The translations under genes were made by a program, and so were the position numbers. The notes beneath the pieces were generated by a model that was not told where the DNA came from, ran no database searches, and saw only the letters and a list, made by a program, of their open reading frames with translations. 64,000 nucleotides of DNA. Source: Actinacidiphila guanduensis. GTDB taxonomy: Bacteria; Actinomycetota; Actinomycetes; Streptomycetales; Streptomycetaceae. The stretch is taken from positions 62,001-126,000 of the forward strand of contig NZ_FNIE01000007.1 in assembly GCF_900103985.1 (NCBI RefSeq), given 5' to 3'. This document shows positions 27,131 through 36,023 of the stretch, one piece after another. Each line of letters begins with the position of its first letter. Positions within the stretch are counted from its first letter, which is position 1.

Positions 27131-28717
27131 ATGGCGGACGAAACTCTGCGCGGCACCCCCGGCCCGGCCCGGCCCCCCTCGCCCCCGCACGACAGCGGCG
27201 AGGGCGGTGCGGGCGGCGAGGGCGGTGAGGGGTACGCCCGGGGCCTGGGCCCGCGCCAGGTGCAGATGATCGCGATCGGCGGCGCCATCGGCACCGGCCT
27301 CTTCCTCGGCGCGGGCCGGGCCATCCACCAGGCCGGGCCCAGCCTGGTGCTGATGTACGCGGTGGCCGGCGCGGTGATCTTCGCCATCATGCGGGCGCTG
27401 GGCGAGCTGCTCGCCTACCGTCCCGTCTCCGGCTCGTTCGCCGACTACGCCCGCGAGTTCCTCGGCCCCTTCACCGGCTACGCCACCGGCTGGACGTACT
27501 GGCTGATGTGGGTGGTCACGGGCATGGCCGAGGTCACCGCGGCCGCCACCTACCTCGCCTACTGGTGGCCGCAGGTGCCGCAGTGGGCCGCCGCGGCCGG
27601 CTTCCTGGTGCTGCTGCTCGCGGTGAACACCGTCTCGGTGCGGATCTTCGGCGAGGTCGAGTTCTGGCTGTCGATGGTGAAGGTCACCGCGATCATCGGG
27701 ATGATCCTGGTCGGCCTGGCGGTGCTGCTGCTCGGCGTCTCGGCGGCCGGCGACACCGCTTCGGTCACCCACCTGTGGCGGCAGGGCGGCGTCTTCCCGC
27801 ACGGCCTGGGCCGCTCGCTGCTCACCCTGCAGATCGTGATGTTCGCCTACCTCGCCGTCGAACTCGTCGGTGTGACCGCGGGGGAGGCCCGCGACCCGCG
27901 CCGGACCCTGCCCAAGGCGATCAACACCCTGCCCTGGCGGATCGTGCTCTTCTACGTCGGCGCCCTCACCGTGATCCTGTGCGTGGTGCCCTGGACGGTC
28001 TTCCGGCCCGGGGTGAGCCCCTTCGTCGCCGCCTTCGCCCGGATCGGCATCCCCTTCGGTGCCGGCGTGGTCAACTTCGTGGTGCTCTCCGCGGCCCTGT
28101 CCTCCTGCAACTCCGGCATGTACTCCACCGGCCGGATGCTGCGCGACCTGGCCGCCAACGGGCAGGGCCCGCGCGCCTTCACCCGGCTGGGCAAGCGCCG
28201 CACCCCGACGCGGGGCACGCTCGCCTCGGTGGCCGTGATAGGCATCGGCGTGTGGGTCAACTACGTCGATCCGGCAGGGGCGTTCACCTACATCACCGCC
28301 TTCGCCACCGTCGCCGCCGTGTGGACCTGGGGCGTCATCCTGGCCGCCCACATCCGCTACCGGGCCGCCGTGCGGGCAGGGGCCGCCGCGCCCTCGTGGT
28401 TCACCGCCCCCGGCGGCGCGGCGGCCAGCTGGGTCGCGCTGGCCTTCCTCGCCATGGTGCTGGTGCTGATCGGCATCGACCACGACGCCCGCGTCTCGCT
28501 CTACGGGGTGCCGCTGTGGGCGGTCCTGCTGGTCCTCGGCCACCGGGTGCTGCGCCGCCGCGACCCCGCCGCCTTCGCCCGCCGGCCGCACCTGGCCCCG
28601 GCACCCGCGCACGGCCGGGCGGGCGGCGGGGACGGCAGCGGCGGCAGTGATCACCGTGACGGCAGTGACGACCGCGACGACCGGCCCGATCCGCTGTCGG
28701 GGACCCCGGCGCTCTAG
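27131..28717 (+). CDS. Amino-acid permease (APC superfamily, GABA/aromatic-type)
   Basis: 528 residues. After a ~35-residue Gly/Glu-rich head, the APC core begins with RGLGPRQVQMIAIGGAIGTGLFLGAGRAI, the hallmark of the amino-acid transporter family (helix 1 with the unwound GxG substrate site). About twelve membrane helices follow, with GELLAYRPVSGSFADYAREFLGPFTGYATGWTYW as the typical helix 2-3 stretch. The C-terminal ~60 residues are hydrophilic and end in an Asp/Ser/Gly-rich tail. It imports an amino acid with protons across the plasma membrane; closest types are GabP/ProY/CycA-like, so the substrate cannot be named. It lies alone between clpS-DUF2017 and the cysteine operon. Confidence 0.92.
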   Translation: MADETLRGTPGPARPPSPPHDSGEGGAGGEGGEGYARGLGPRQVQMIAIGGAIGTGLFLGAGRAIHQAGPSLVLMYAVAGAVIFAIMRALGELLAYRPVSGSFADYAREFLGPFTGYATGWTYWLMWVVTGMAEVTAAATYLAYWWPQVPQWAAAAGFLVLLLAVNTVSVRIFGEVEFWLSMVKVTAIIGMILVGLAVLLLGVSAAGDTASVTHLWRQGGVFPHGLGRSLLTLQIVMFAYLAVELVGVTAGEARDPRRTLPKAINTLPWRIVLFYVGALTVILCVVPWTVFRPGVSPFVAAFARIGIPFGAGVVNFVVLSAALSSCNSGMYSTGRMLRDLAANGQGPRAFTRLGKRRTPTRGTLASVAVIGIGVWVNYVDPAGAFTYITAFATVAAVWTWGVILAAHIRYRAAVRAGAAAPSWFTAPGGAAASWVALAFLAMVLVLIGIDHDARVSLYGVPLWAVLLVLGHRVLRRRDPAAFARRPHLAPAPAHGRAGGGDGSGGSDHRDGSDDRDDRPDPLSGTPAL

Positions 28718-28732
28718 CCCGCGGGCCCCTGT

Positions 28733-28738
28733 TACGTT
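28733..28738 (+). promoter_or_regulatory. -10 box of a probable leaderless promoter (M67 peptidase)
   Basis: TACGTT is followed by six bases (GCGGGC) and the ATG at 28745, without a Shine-Dalgarno sequence. Confidence 0.55.
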
Positions 28739-28744
28739 GCGGGC

Positions 28745-29155
28745 ATGCTGACCATCACGCAGGAGATCCACGACGCGATCGTCGCCCACGCCCGGGCCGA
28801 CCACCCCGACGAGGCGTGCGGGATTGTCGCGGGACCCGAGGGCAGCGACCGCCCGGAGCGCTTCGTGCCGATGCTGAACGCGGCCCGCTCGCCCACGTTC
28901 TACGAGTTCGACTCCACCGACCTGCTGCGGCTCTACCGCGACATGGACGACCGCGGCGAGGAGCCGGTGGTGGTCTACCACTCGCACACCGCGACCGAGG
29001 CGTACCCCTCGCGCACGGACATCTCCTACGCGAACGAGCCCGGCGCGCACTACGTGCTGGTCTCCACCGCTGAGGAGTTCCAGTTCCGCTCGTTCCGCAT
29101 CGTGGACGGCAAGGTGACGGAGGAACCGGTCGAAGTGGTCGCTTCCTACACCTGA
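28745..29155 (+). CDS. mec: Mec-type JAMM metallopeptidase (peptidase M67)
   Basis: 136 residues. The JAMM zinc signature is complete: a Glu in HPDEACGIVAG, HSHT (HxH), and the Ser...Asp pair in AYPSRTD, spaced as in YHSHTATEAYPSRTDIS. In Mycobacterium tuberculosis Mec+ cuts cysteine from the CysO-cysteine adduct made by CysM. Here the next two genes in the same direction are cysO and cysM, giving the full three-gene pathway. The ~200-bp gap to cysO may hold a second promoter (TACGAT at 29203-29208). Transcription of mec itself is probably leaderless. CysO in this genome carries a C-terminal extension, which this enzyme might also remove. Confidence 0.95.
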   Translation: MLTITQEIHDAIVAHARADHPDEACGIVAGPEGSDRPERFVPMLNAARSPTFYEFDSTDLLRLYRDMDDRGEEPVVVYHSHTATEAYPSRTDISYANEPGAHYVLVSTAEEFQFRSFRIVDGKVTEEPVEVVASYT

Positions 29156-29309
29156 CGTCCCGGATGCCGGACGGCGCCCTCGGGCCCGCGCGGGGGAATC
29201 GTTACGATGACCGCGTCGTTTCCACCTGCGGAGGGCCCAGGAGGGGCCAGGGCCACCGGTCCCGTCCCGCACCGCCCGCACCTTCCCTCCGCACCCAAGC
29301 CGCATGTAA

Positions 29310-30614
<1,305 letters not shown>

Positions 30615-31031
30615 CCCCTCGGCGGTAGGGCAGCGCCGGGTCCGGGCCGGGCCCGTGCCGATACGTGCCGGGGCCACGCTTGTACGTGCCGGGTCCCGGC
30701 CACCTCCGTGGTGGGCCGCGCCGGTCCGTCCGGTCCGTACCGACGGCGCTCACCGGCCGGCTCCGGGCCCGCGGGTCCGGCGAACGGGCCTGCCGGGCAG
30801 GCCGGAACGGGCCGCGGAACCGGCCCCGCGGGCGCCCCGCGGGCACCCGCACGGCCGACCGCGGGCGCTCACCCGCACGGGTGACCCGCACTGGTGATTC
30901 CGCCCACAACCGGGCCCCGCGGGAGCGCGGCGGCGAGCACGCCGTTTTACCCTCTCTAAACGTGGCGGGCGTCCCGCCACCTCGGAGCCGGACCGGGCCG
31001 ATGCGCCGCGCCAACGGAGGTGTACCCCGCG
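30615..31031. other. Intergenic region cysM to MBL gene (417 bp)
   Basis: No gene seen. The first ~300 bp are simple GC-rich sequence with repeated GTGCCGGG blocks. GTGGCGGG-cgt-CCCGCCAC at 30962-30980 is a perfect hairpin. Just before it, GCCGTTTTACCCTCTCTAAA (30941-30960) is the only A/T-rich stretch and probably carries the promoter of the MBL-fold gene at 31032, whose ribosome site GGAGG is at 31016-31020. Confidence 0.45.
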
Positions 31032-31784
31032 ATGAACCTCACCGTCGTCGGCTGCTCGGGCTCGTTCCCGTCCGCGGACTCCGCGTGCTCGAGCTACCTG
31101 ATCGAGGCCGACGGCTTCCGGCTGCTGCTCGACATGGGCAACGGCGCTCTCGGTGAACTCCAGCGCCACTGCGGCCTGTACGACCTGGACGCGGTCGTCC
31201 TCAGCCACCTGCACGCCGACCACTGCATCGACATGTGCGGCTACTTCGTCGCCCGCTACTACCGGCACGAGGGCGGCCCGGTCTCCGCGATTCCCGTCTA
31301 CGGCCCGGCCGGCACCGAGCGGCGGCTCAACATCGCCTACGGCGACGTGCCCGACGACACCTGCATGAGCGAGGTCTTCGACTTCCGCACCCTGCGCACC
31401 GGCTCCTTCGAGGTCGGCCCGTTCAAGGTGACCGCCGCCGCGGTCTGCCACCCGGTGGAGGCGTACGGCTTCCGGATCGAGGCCGACGGGCGGGTGCTGG
31501 CGTACTCCGGCGACACCGGGCCGTGCGAGGCGCTGCTCTCGCTGGCCGGCGGCGCCGACCTGTTCCTGTGCGAGGCGTCCTTCACCGCGGGCAAGGAGGA
31601 CATCCCCGACCTGCACCTCAACGGCCGGGAGGCCGGCCAGGTGGCGGCCCGGTCGGCCGTGGACCGGCTGGTGCTCACCCACATCCCGCCGTGGACCAAC
31701 CCCTCGGTGAACCTGCGCGACGCCCAGGCCGCCTTCGCCGGACCCGTCGAACTCGCCAAGGCCGGCGCGGTCTACGAGGTCTGA
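31032..31784 (+). CDS. MBL-fold metallo-hydrolase
   Basis: 250 residues from ATG 31032; GGAGG lies 11 bp upstream. A GTG at 31020 is an alternative start. The metallo-beta-lactamase fold motifs are present: SHLHADHCIDM (HxHxDH), a metal-binding His in CHPVEAYGFRIE, SGDTGPCEALLSLAGGADLFLCEASF (Asp) and LTHIPPWT (His). Members of this short type include RNase Z-like and cyclic-nucleotide or phosphonate hydrolases. In Streptomyces this gene commonly sits near rph, as here. Cytoplasmic, substrate unknown. Confidence 0.92.
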   Translation: MNLTVVGCSGSFPSADSACSSYLIEADGFRLLLDMGNGALGELQRHCGLYDLDAVVLSHLHADHCIDMCGYFVARYYRHEGGPVSAIPVYGPAGTERRLNIAYGDVPDDTCMSEVFDFRTLRTGSFEVGPFKVTAAAVCHPVEAYGFRIEADGRVLAYSGDTGPCEALLSLAGGADLFLCEASFTAGKEDIPDLHLNGREAGQVAARSAVDRLVLTHIPPWTNPSVNLRDAQAAFAGPVELAKAGAVYEV

Positions 31785-31932
31785 ACCCGGGCCCGACCCG
31801 GGCTGACCCGGCCTGATCGCGGCCCGGCCCGGTCCTGGTGCGGCCACGGCAGGCGCGGACCGGCCGGGCGTGACATAACGGAAGGCGGCGGACCCGTCGG
31901 CCGGCCGCCACGGGCGAAGGCAGGAGGCGCAG

Positions 31933-32166
31933 ATGGCCAGCAAGGCAGAGAAGATCGTCGCCGGGCTCGGCGGCATCGAGAACATCGAGGAGATCGAGGG
32001 CTGCGTCACCCGGCTGCGCACCGAGGTGGTCGACCCCGGGCGGGTGGACGAGGCCGCGCTGAAAGCGGCGGGCGCGCACGGCGTGGTGAAGATGGGCAGC
32101 GCCGTGCAGGTCGTCGTCGGCACCGACGCGGACCCGCTCGCCGCCGAGATCGGGGCGCTGCTCTAG
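31933..32166 (+). CDS. nagF: PTS EIIB component, GlcNAc/glucose family
   Basis: 77 residues, a stand-alone EIIB domain. [12 protein letters not shown] holds the phosphorylated Cys24, and [24 protein letters not shown] is the domain's ending. EIIB passes phosphate from EIIA to an incoming sugar bound to its EIIC membrane partner. Streptomyces NagF serves GlcNAc uptake. In S. coelicolor, as I recall, the EIIC genes sit next to nagF between rph and this MBL gene, but here no EIIC gene is present in the whole window. The symbol is therefore tentative. A GlcNAc link fits the DasR-type operator on the chitinase gene at 57613. Confidence 0.85.
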   Translation: MASKAEKIVAGLGGIENIEEIEGCVTRLRTEVVDPGRVDEAALKAAGAHGVVKMGSAVQVVVGTDADPLAAEIGALL

Positions 32167-32329
32167 CCGGGCGGCGACCCGGGCTCCAGCCGGGCGGCCC
32201 CCCGGAGCCGGCGCCGGGCCGTCCTTGCCGCGTGCCGGCCGCGTCCCCGTCGTGCGTCCGGCTCGGCTCCCCGCCGGGGCGCGGGCCGCCCGGGGAGCGG
32301 GCGGCGCGCGGCCGGGTCCGTCACCCGGA

Positions 32330-32335
32330 TAGGCT
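32330..32335 (+). promoter_or_regulatory. -10 box of a probable leaderless promoter (rph)
   Basis: TAGGCT is followed by seven bases and the rph ATG at 32343. There is no Shine-Dalgarno sequence. Confidence 0.55.
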
Positions 32336-32342
32336 CGGGCGC

Positions 32343-33065
32343 ATGTCACGATTCGACGGCCGCACCCCCGACCAGCTCCGCCCTGTCACCATCGAGCGCA
32401 ACTGGAGCAAGCACGCGGAAGGGTCCGTCCTGGTCTCCTTCGGCGACACCCGCGTGCTCTGCACCGCCAGCGCCACCCAGGGCGTGCCCCGCTGGCGCAA
32501 GGGCAGCGGGGAGGGCTGGGTGACCGCCGAGTACAGCATGCTGCCGCGGGCCACCAACACCCGCGGCGACCGCGAGTCCGTCCGCGGCAAGATCGGCGGC
32601 CGCACCCACGAGATCTCCCGGCTGATCGGCCGCTCGCTGCGGGCCGTGATCGACTACAAGGCGCTCGGCGAGAACACCGTCGTCCTCGACTGCGACGTGC
32701 TGCAGGCCGACGGCGGCACCCGCACCGCCGCGATCACCGGCGCCTACGTCGCCCTGGTCGACGCGGTCGCCTGGATGCAGGCCAACCACCTGGTGCGGGC
32801 CAAGGCCAAGCCGATCACCGGCAGCGTGGCCGCGGTGAGCGTCGGTATCGTGGACGGCACCCCCGTGCTCGACCTCGCCTACGAGGAGGACGTGCGGGCC
32901 GAGACCGACATGAACGTGGTGTGCACCGGCGACGGCCGCTTCGTGGAGGTCCAGGGCACCGCCGAGGGCGTCCCCTTCGACCGCGCCGAACTCGACGCGC
33001 TGCTCGCCCTGGCCACCGCCGGCTGCGCCGAGCTGACCAAGGCCCAACTGGACGCCCTGGCCTGA
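32343..33065 (+). CDS. rph: Ribonuclease PH
   Basis: 240 residues, the usual length. It trims the 3' ends of tRNA precursors by phosphorolysis. The core is intact: [21 protein letters not shown] at the start, [68 protein letters not shown] (phosphate and RNA-binding region), and ending with the [25 protein letters not shown] helix. It forms hexamers in the cytoplasm. In many actinobacteria rdgB follows rph directly; here rdgB is about 7 kb away (39972) and an ABC exporter, a PBP and other genes lie between. Confidence 0.97.
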   Translation: MSRFDGRTPDQLRPVTIERNWSKHAEGSVLVSFGDTRVLCTASATQGVPRWRKGSGEGWVTAEYSMLPRATNTRGDRESVRGKIGGRTHEISRLIGRSLRAVIDYKALGENTVVLDCDVLQADGGTRTAAITGAYVALVDAVAWMQANHLVRAKAKPITGSVAAVSVGIVDGTPVLDLAYEEDVRAETDMNVVCTGDGRFVEVQGTAEGVPFDRAELDALLALATAGCAELTKAQLDALA

Positions 33066-33081
33066 GCCTTCGCCCGCCGCG

Positions 33082-34056
33082 TCACGAAGTGGCCCCGTAC
33101 ATCCGGGAGATGACGTCCTCGATGGCGGGCTCCCGGATGGACAGGTCCACCAGCGGGTGGTCGGCGGCGAGCGCGGCCACCAGCGGGGCCGCGCTGCGGC
33201 CGGCCGGGAAGGCGAAGGACTGGCGCGGCCCGTCCACGCCTACGCAGCGCGCTCCCGGCAGGTCGATCGGCGGCAGCTCGCGGGCGAAGTCCGCGATCAG
33301 GGTGCGCTCGCTCTCGCCGGAGGCGTGCAGCCCGTCCAGGCCCCCGTCGTAGACCAGCCGGCCGTGGTCGATCACCATCACCCGGCGGCACAGCGACTCG
33401 ATGTCGGTCAGGTCGTGCGTGGTGAGCAGGATCGTGGTGCCCCGCTCGGCGTTGAAGCCGCGCAGGAAGTCCCGCACCCGGCTCTTGCTCACCACGTCCA
33501 GGCCGATCGTCGGCTCGTCCAGGTAGAGCACCTCGGGGTCGTGCAGCAGCGCGGCCGCGATGTCGCCGCGCATCCGCTGGCCGAGCGAGAGCTGACGCAC
33601 TGGCACCTCCAACAGCGGCCCCAGATCGAGGAGTTCGACGCACGTGTCGAGGTTGCGGGCGTACACCGCGTCGGGCACCCGGTACATCCGGCGCACCAAC
33701 TCGTAGGAGTCGCGCAGCGGCAGGTCCCACCACAGCGTGGTGCGCTGCCCGAAGACGACGCCGATCCGGCGGGCCAGCCTGGTCCGCTCGCGGGTGGGGT
33801 CGATGCCGTCGATGCGGATGCGGCCCGCGCTGGGGTTGAGGATGCCGGTGAGCATCTTCACGGTGGTGGACTTGCCCGCGCCGTTCGGCCCGATGTAGCC
33901 GACGACCTCGCCGCGCGGCACCGTGAAGGAGATCCCGTCCACCGCGCGCACCCGGGTGCGGGTGCGGCGCAGCGTCCCGGTCTTCCGCCGGACGTCGAAG
34001 ACCTTCTCGACACCGTCGAGTTCGATGACCGGCGCGGTGCCGGCGGTGGTGCTCAC
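33082..34056 (-). CDS. ABC transporter ATP-binding protein (ABC-2 type)
   Basis: 324 residues from GTG 34056, preceded by GGGAG. ABC ATPase motifs in order: Walker A GPNGAGKST, Q-loop region VVFGQRTTLWWDLP, signature LSLGQRMR, Walker B VLYLDEPTIGLD, and H-loop LTTHDL. The LSLGQRMR signature and the upstream DLPLRDSYELVRRMYRVP are typical of the ABC-2/DRA family with 'DUF990' permeases. A ~75-residue C-terminal extension (after about 250) is usual. It is the last gene of a three-gene minus-strand operon; its start lies two bases after the stop of permease 2. It powers export of an unidentified substrate. Confidence 0.93.
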   Translation of the reverse strand: MSTTAGTAPVIELDGVEKVFDVRRKTGTLRRTRTRVRAVDGISFTVPRGEVVGYIGPNGAGKSTTVKMLTGILNPSAGRIRIDGIDPTRERTRLARRIGVVFGQRTTLWWDLPLRDSYELVRRMYRVPDAVYARNLDTCVELLDLGPLLEVPVRQLSLGQRMRGDIAAALLHDPEVLYLDEPTIGLDVVSKSRVRDFLRGFNAERGTTILLTTHDLTDIESLCRRVMVIDHGRLVYDGGLDGLHASGESERTLIADFARELPPIDLPGARCVGVDGPRQSFAFPAGRSAAPLVAALAADHPLVDLSIREPAIEDVISRMYGATS

Positions 34057-34058
34057 GG

Positions 34059-34946
34059 TCAGCTCCCTGTGCTGCGGTAGGCGCGAAGTCCCGCCCGCCA
34101 GGCCGCGGCCGCCGGCAGGCAGCACAGCAGCGCGACGGCGGGGGAGGCGAAGTCCAGCCAGCCGGGCAGGCCCAGCGGGTCGGGGCGGCCCAGCACGTGG
34201 AGCGCGGGCAGCCAGTTGACGAAGGCGAGCGGCACCACGAAGGTGACCCCGCGCACCAGGTCCCGGGCGAAGATCCCGGGCGGGTACTGCAGCATCGTGT
34301 TGCCGCCATAAGTCACCGAACTCTGCACCTCGGCGGCGTCCTGGGCGAGGAACTGGAAGGCGGCGCCGGCCACATAGACCGCGCCGAAGATCACCGCGCC
34401 CGAGACCAGCATCACCGGCACCAGCGCCACGTTCACCGGGCTCCAGCGCACGTCCACCCGCAGCAGCGCCCAGCCCAGCACCAGCACGCCCTGGGTGATC
34501 CGGCCCAGCCGGCGCAGCGCGAAGCGGTCGGCGGCGACCTGGGCGAGCACCGGGGCCGGGCGCAGCAGCAGGACGTCGAGGGTGCCGTCGCGCACCCGCC
34601 GGCCCAGCCGGTCCATCGAGCCGAGCGTGAGGTCGGCGATCCCGAAGGAGGTGCTGGTGGCGCCATAGAGCAGGGCCACCTCGGGCAGGGTGAACCCGCC
34701 GAGCGCGTGGATGTGGGCGAACATCAGCACGATGGTCAGGAAGTCCAGCCCGGTGGCGGCGAGGTTGCCGAGCGCGGTCAGCACGAAGGAGGTGCGGTAG
34801 GCCATCGTCGAGCGCACCCACATGCGCACGATCAGGGCGTAGGCACGCATCGCCTCGGCCGGCTGCCACCGCGGCTCCTGGTGTTCCGGCCGGCCGGCGG
34901 CCGCGGGCAGCGCCGCCGCGACCTCGCCGGGGGTCAGCTCAGCCAC
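34059..34946 (-). CDS. ABC-2 family transporter permease
   Basis: 295 residues from GTG 34946, whose codon overlaps the stop of the upstream permease by 8 bp; an alternative start is the internal Met at 34850 (MRAYALIVRMWVRSTMAYRTSF). The sequence from there is a DUF990/ABC-2-like polytopic membrane protein with about six helices: FVLTALGNLAATGLDFLTIVLMF, then LVLGWALLRVDV, VPVMLVSGAVIFGAVYVAGAAFQFL and a final pair. The TSTSFGIADLTLGSMDRLGRRVRDGTLDVLLLRPAP segment is typical of the family. It works as a heterodimer with the upstream permease. Substrate unknown. Confidence 0.9.
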   Translation of the reverse strand: MAELTPGEVAAALPAAAGRPEHQEPRWQPAEAMRAYALIVRMWVRSTMAYRTSFVLTALGNLAATGLDFLTIVLMFAHIHALGGFTLPEVALLYGATSTSFGIADLTLGSMDRLGRRVRDGTLDVLLLRPAPVLAQVAADRFALRRLGRITQGVLVLGWALLRVDVRWSPVNVALVPVMLVSGAVIFGAVYVAGAAFQFLAQDAAEVQSSVTYGGNTMLQYPPGIFARDLVRGVTFVVPLAFVNWLPALHVLGRPDPLGLPGWLDFASPAVALLCCLPAAAAWRAGLRAYRSTGS

Positions 34947-35742
34947 CCTGCACCACCACCCGCCGGGCTGCCACGCCCTGCAGTTGCCGCCCGGCCGCCA
35001 GCAGCAGCACCGCCCACCCGGCCTGGAACGCCAGCGCGGCCAGCGCGCCCGTGCCGCGGTGCCGGCCGAGCAGCACATCGGCGGGCACCTGGAGCATCGC
35101 CGACCAGGGCAGCGCCCGGGCAACCTCGCCCAGGCCGCCGGGGAAGACGTTGAGCGGCAGCAGCATCCCGGAGAAGAACAGCCCGGCGAGCATCGCCATC
35201 TGCGTGGCGCCCACCCCGTCCAGCAGCCAGAAGGCGCTCAGCGCCACCAGGAAGCGCAGGCCGAAGCTCACCACGACGCCCAGTGCCACCGAGACCAGGA
35301 ACAGCAGCCAGGTCCCCGGGGCCGACGGCAGCGCCAGGTCGAAGAGCAGGGCGCCGCACACCATGGGCGCGACCCCGCGGCCCAGCAGCTGGAAGGCGGC
35401 CCGGCCGAGGTCGGCCGACAGCCACCAGGTCTGCAGGTCGGCCGGGCGCATCAGGTCCACCGCGATGTCGCCGGACCTGATCCGGTCCATCAGCTCGTCC
35501 TCGAACCCGCCGCCCATCAGCGCCATCACCGCCAGCATCGCCTGGCCGACCCACACGTAGGTGAGCGCCTGCGGCTCGCTGTAGCCGCCCAGGTGCGGCC
35601 GCTGGTCCCACAGGGCGATGTAGCTGTAGGCGATGATCAGCCCGAAGACGCTGTTGGTCACCACCCCCGCCGCGGTGGCCGAGCGGTAGGTCGCATAGCG
35701 GCGGAAGCCCCGGGTGACCACGGCCCCGTAGAAGCCGCCCAT
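34939..35742 (-). CDS. ABC-2 family transporter permease
   Basis: 267 residues. It is the first gene of the minus-strand ABC operon (permease, permease, ATPase). About six membrane helices, with ATAAGVVTNSVFGLIIAYSYIALW, YVWVGQAMLAVMALMGGGFEDELMDRIRSGDIAVDLMRPADLQTWW, and GTWLLFLVSVALGVVVSFGLRFLVALSAFWLLDG. RSGDIAVDLMRP matches the coupling region of the second permease (RDGTLDVLLLRP), so the two are paralogous halves of one exporter. Promoter lies in the 281-bp gap shared with the penicillin-binding protein gene. Drug-type ABC-2 exporters of this pattern confer resistance to various compounds, but no evidence names the cargo. Confidence 0.9.
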   Translation of the reverse strand: MGGFYGAVVTRGFRRYATYRSATAAGVVTNSVFGLIIAYSYIALWDQRPHLGGYSEPQALTYVWVGQAMLAVMALMGGGFEDELMDRIRSGDIAVDLMRPADLQTWWLSADLGRAAFQLLGRGVAPMVCGALLFDLALPSAPGTWLLFLVSVALGVVVSFGLRFLVALSAFWLLDGVGATQMAMLAGLFFSGMLLPLNVFPGGLGEVARALPWSAMLQVPADVLLGRHRGTGALAALAFQAGWAVLLLAAGRQLQGVAARRVVVQGG

Positions 35743-36023
35743 CGGATGTGAACCCCCTCACGTGGCGCGCGACACAAGCCGCCGAGCCTATTACCGCTCC
35801 GACCAGGCGCGCCAACGGTTTTAGCCGTCCGAACAGGTGAGCAGGATGCGCCGGACGGCCCGTCACAGCCCTGTCACGGATGCGTGCCGCGGCGGAGGTG
35901 CGAGCAGATGATGCGACAGTGTGAGTCGGAGGGCTACGTGGCTGTACGGACGCGTACGTAACGATTGGTCCATATGTTCCGCCGCAGACCAACCATGGCG
36001 GCGGCCGAGGAGTCCCAACAGAC

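Noticed and set aside
33082..35742. ABC-2 exporter as self-resistance for a natural-product cluster
   Set aside because: No biosynthetic genes (PKS, NRPS, terpene, RiPP) are near; the surroundings are housekeeping genes.
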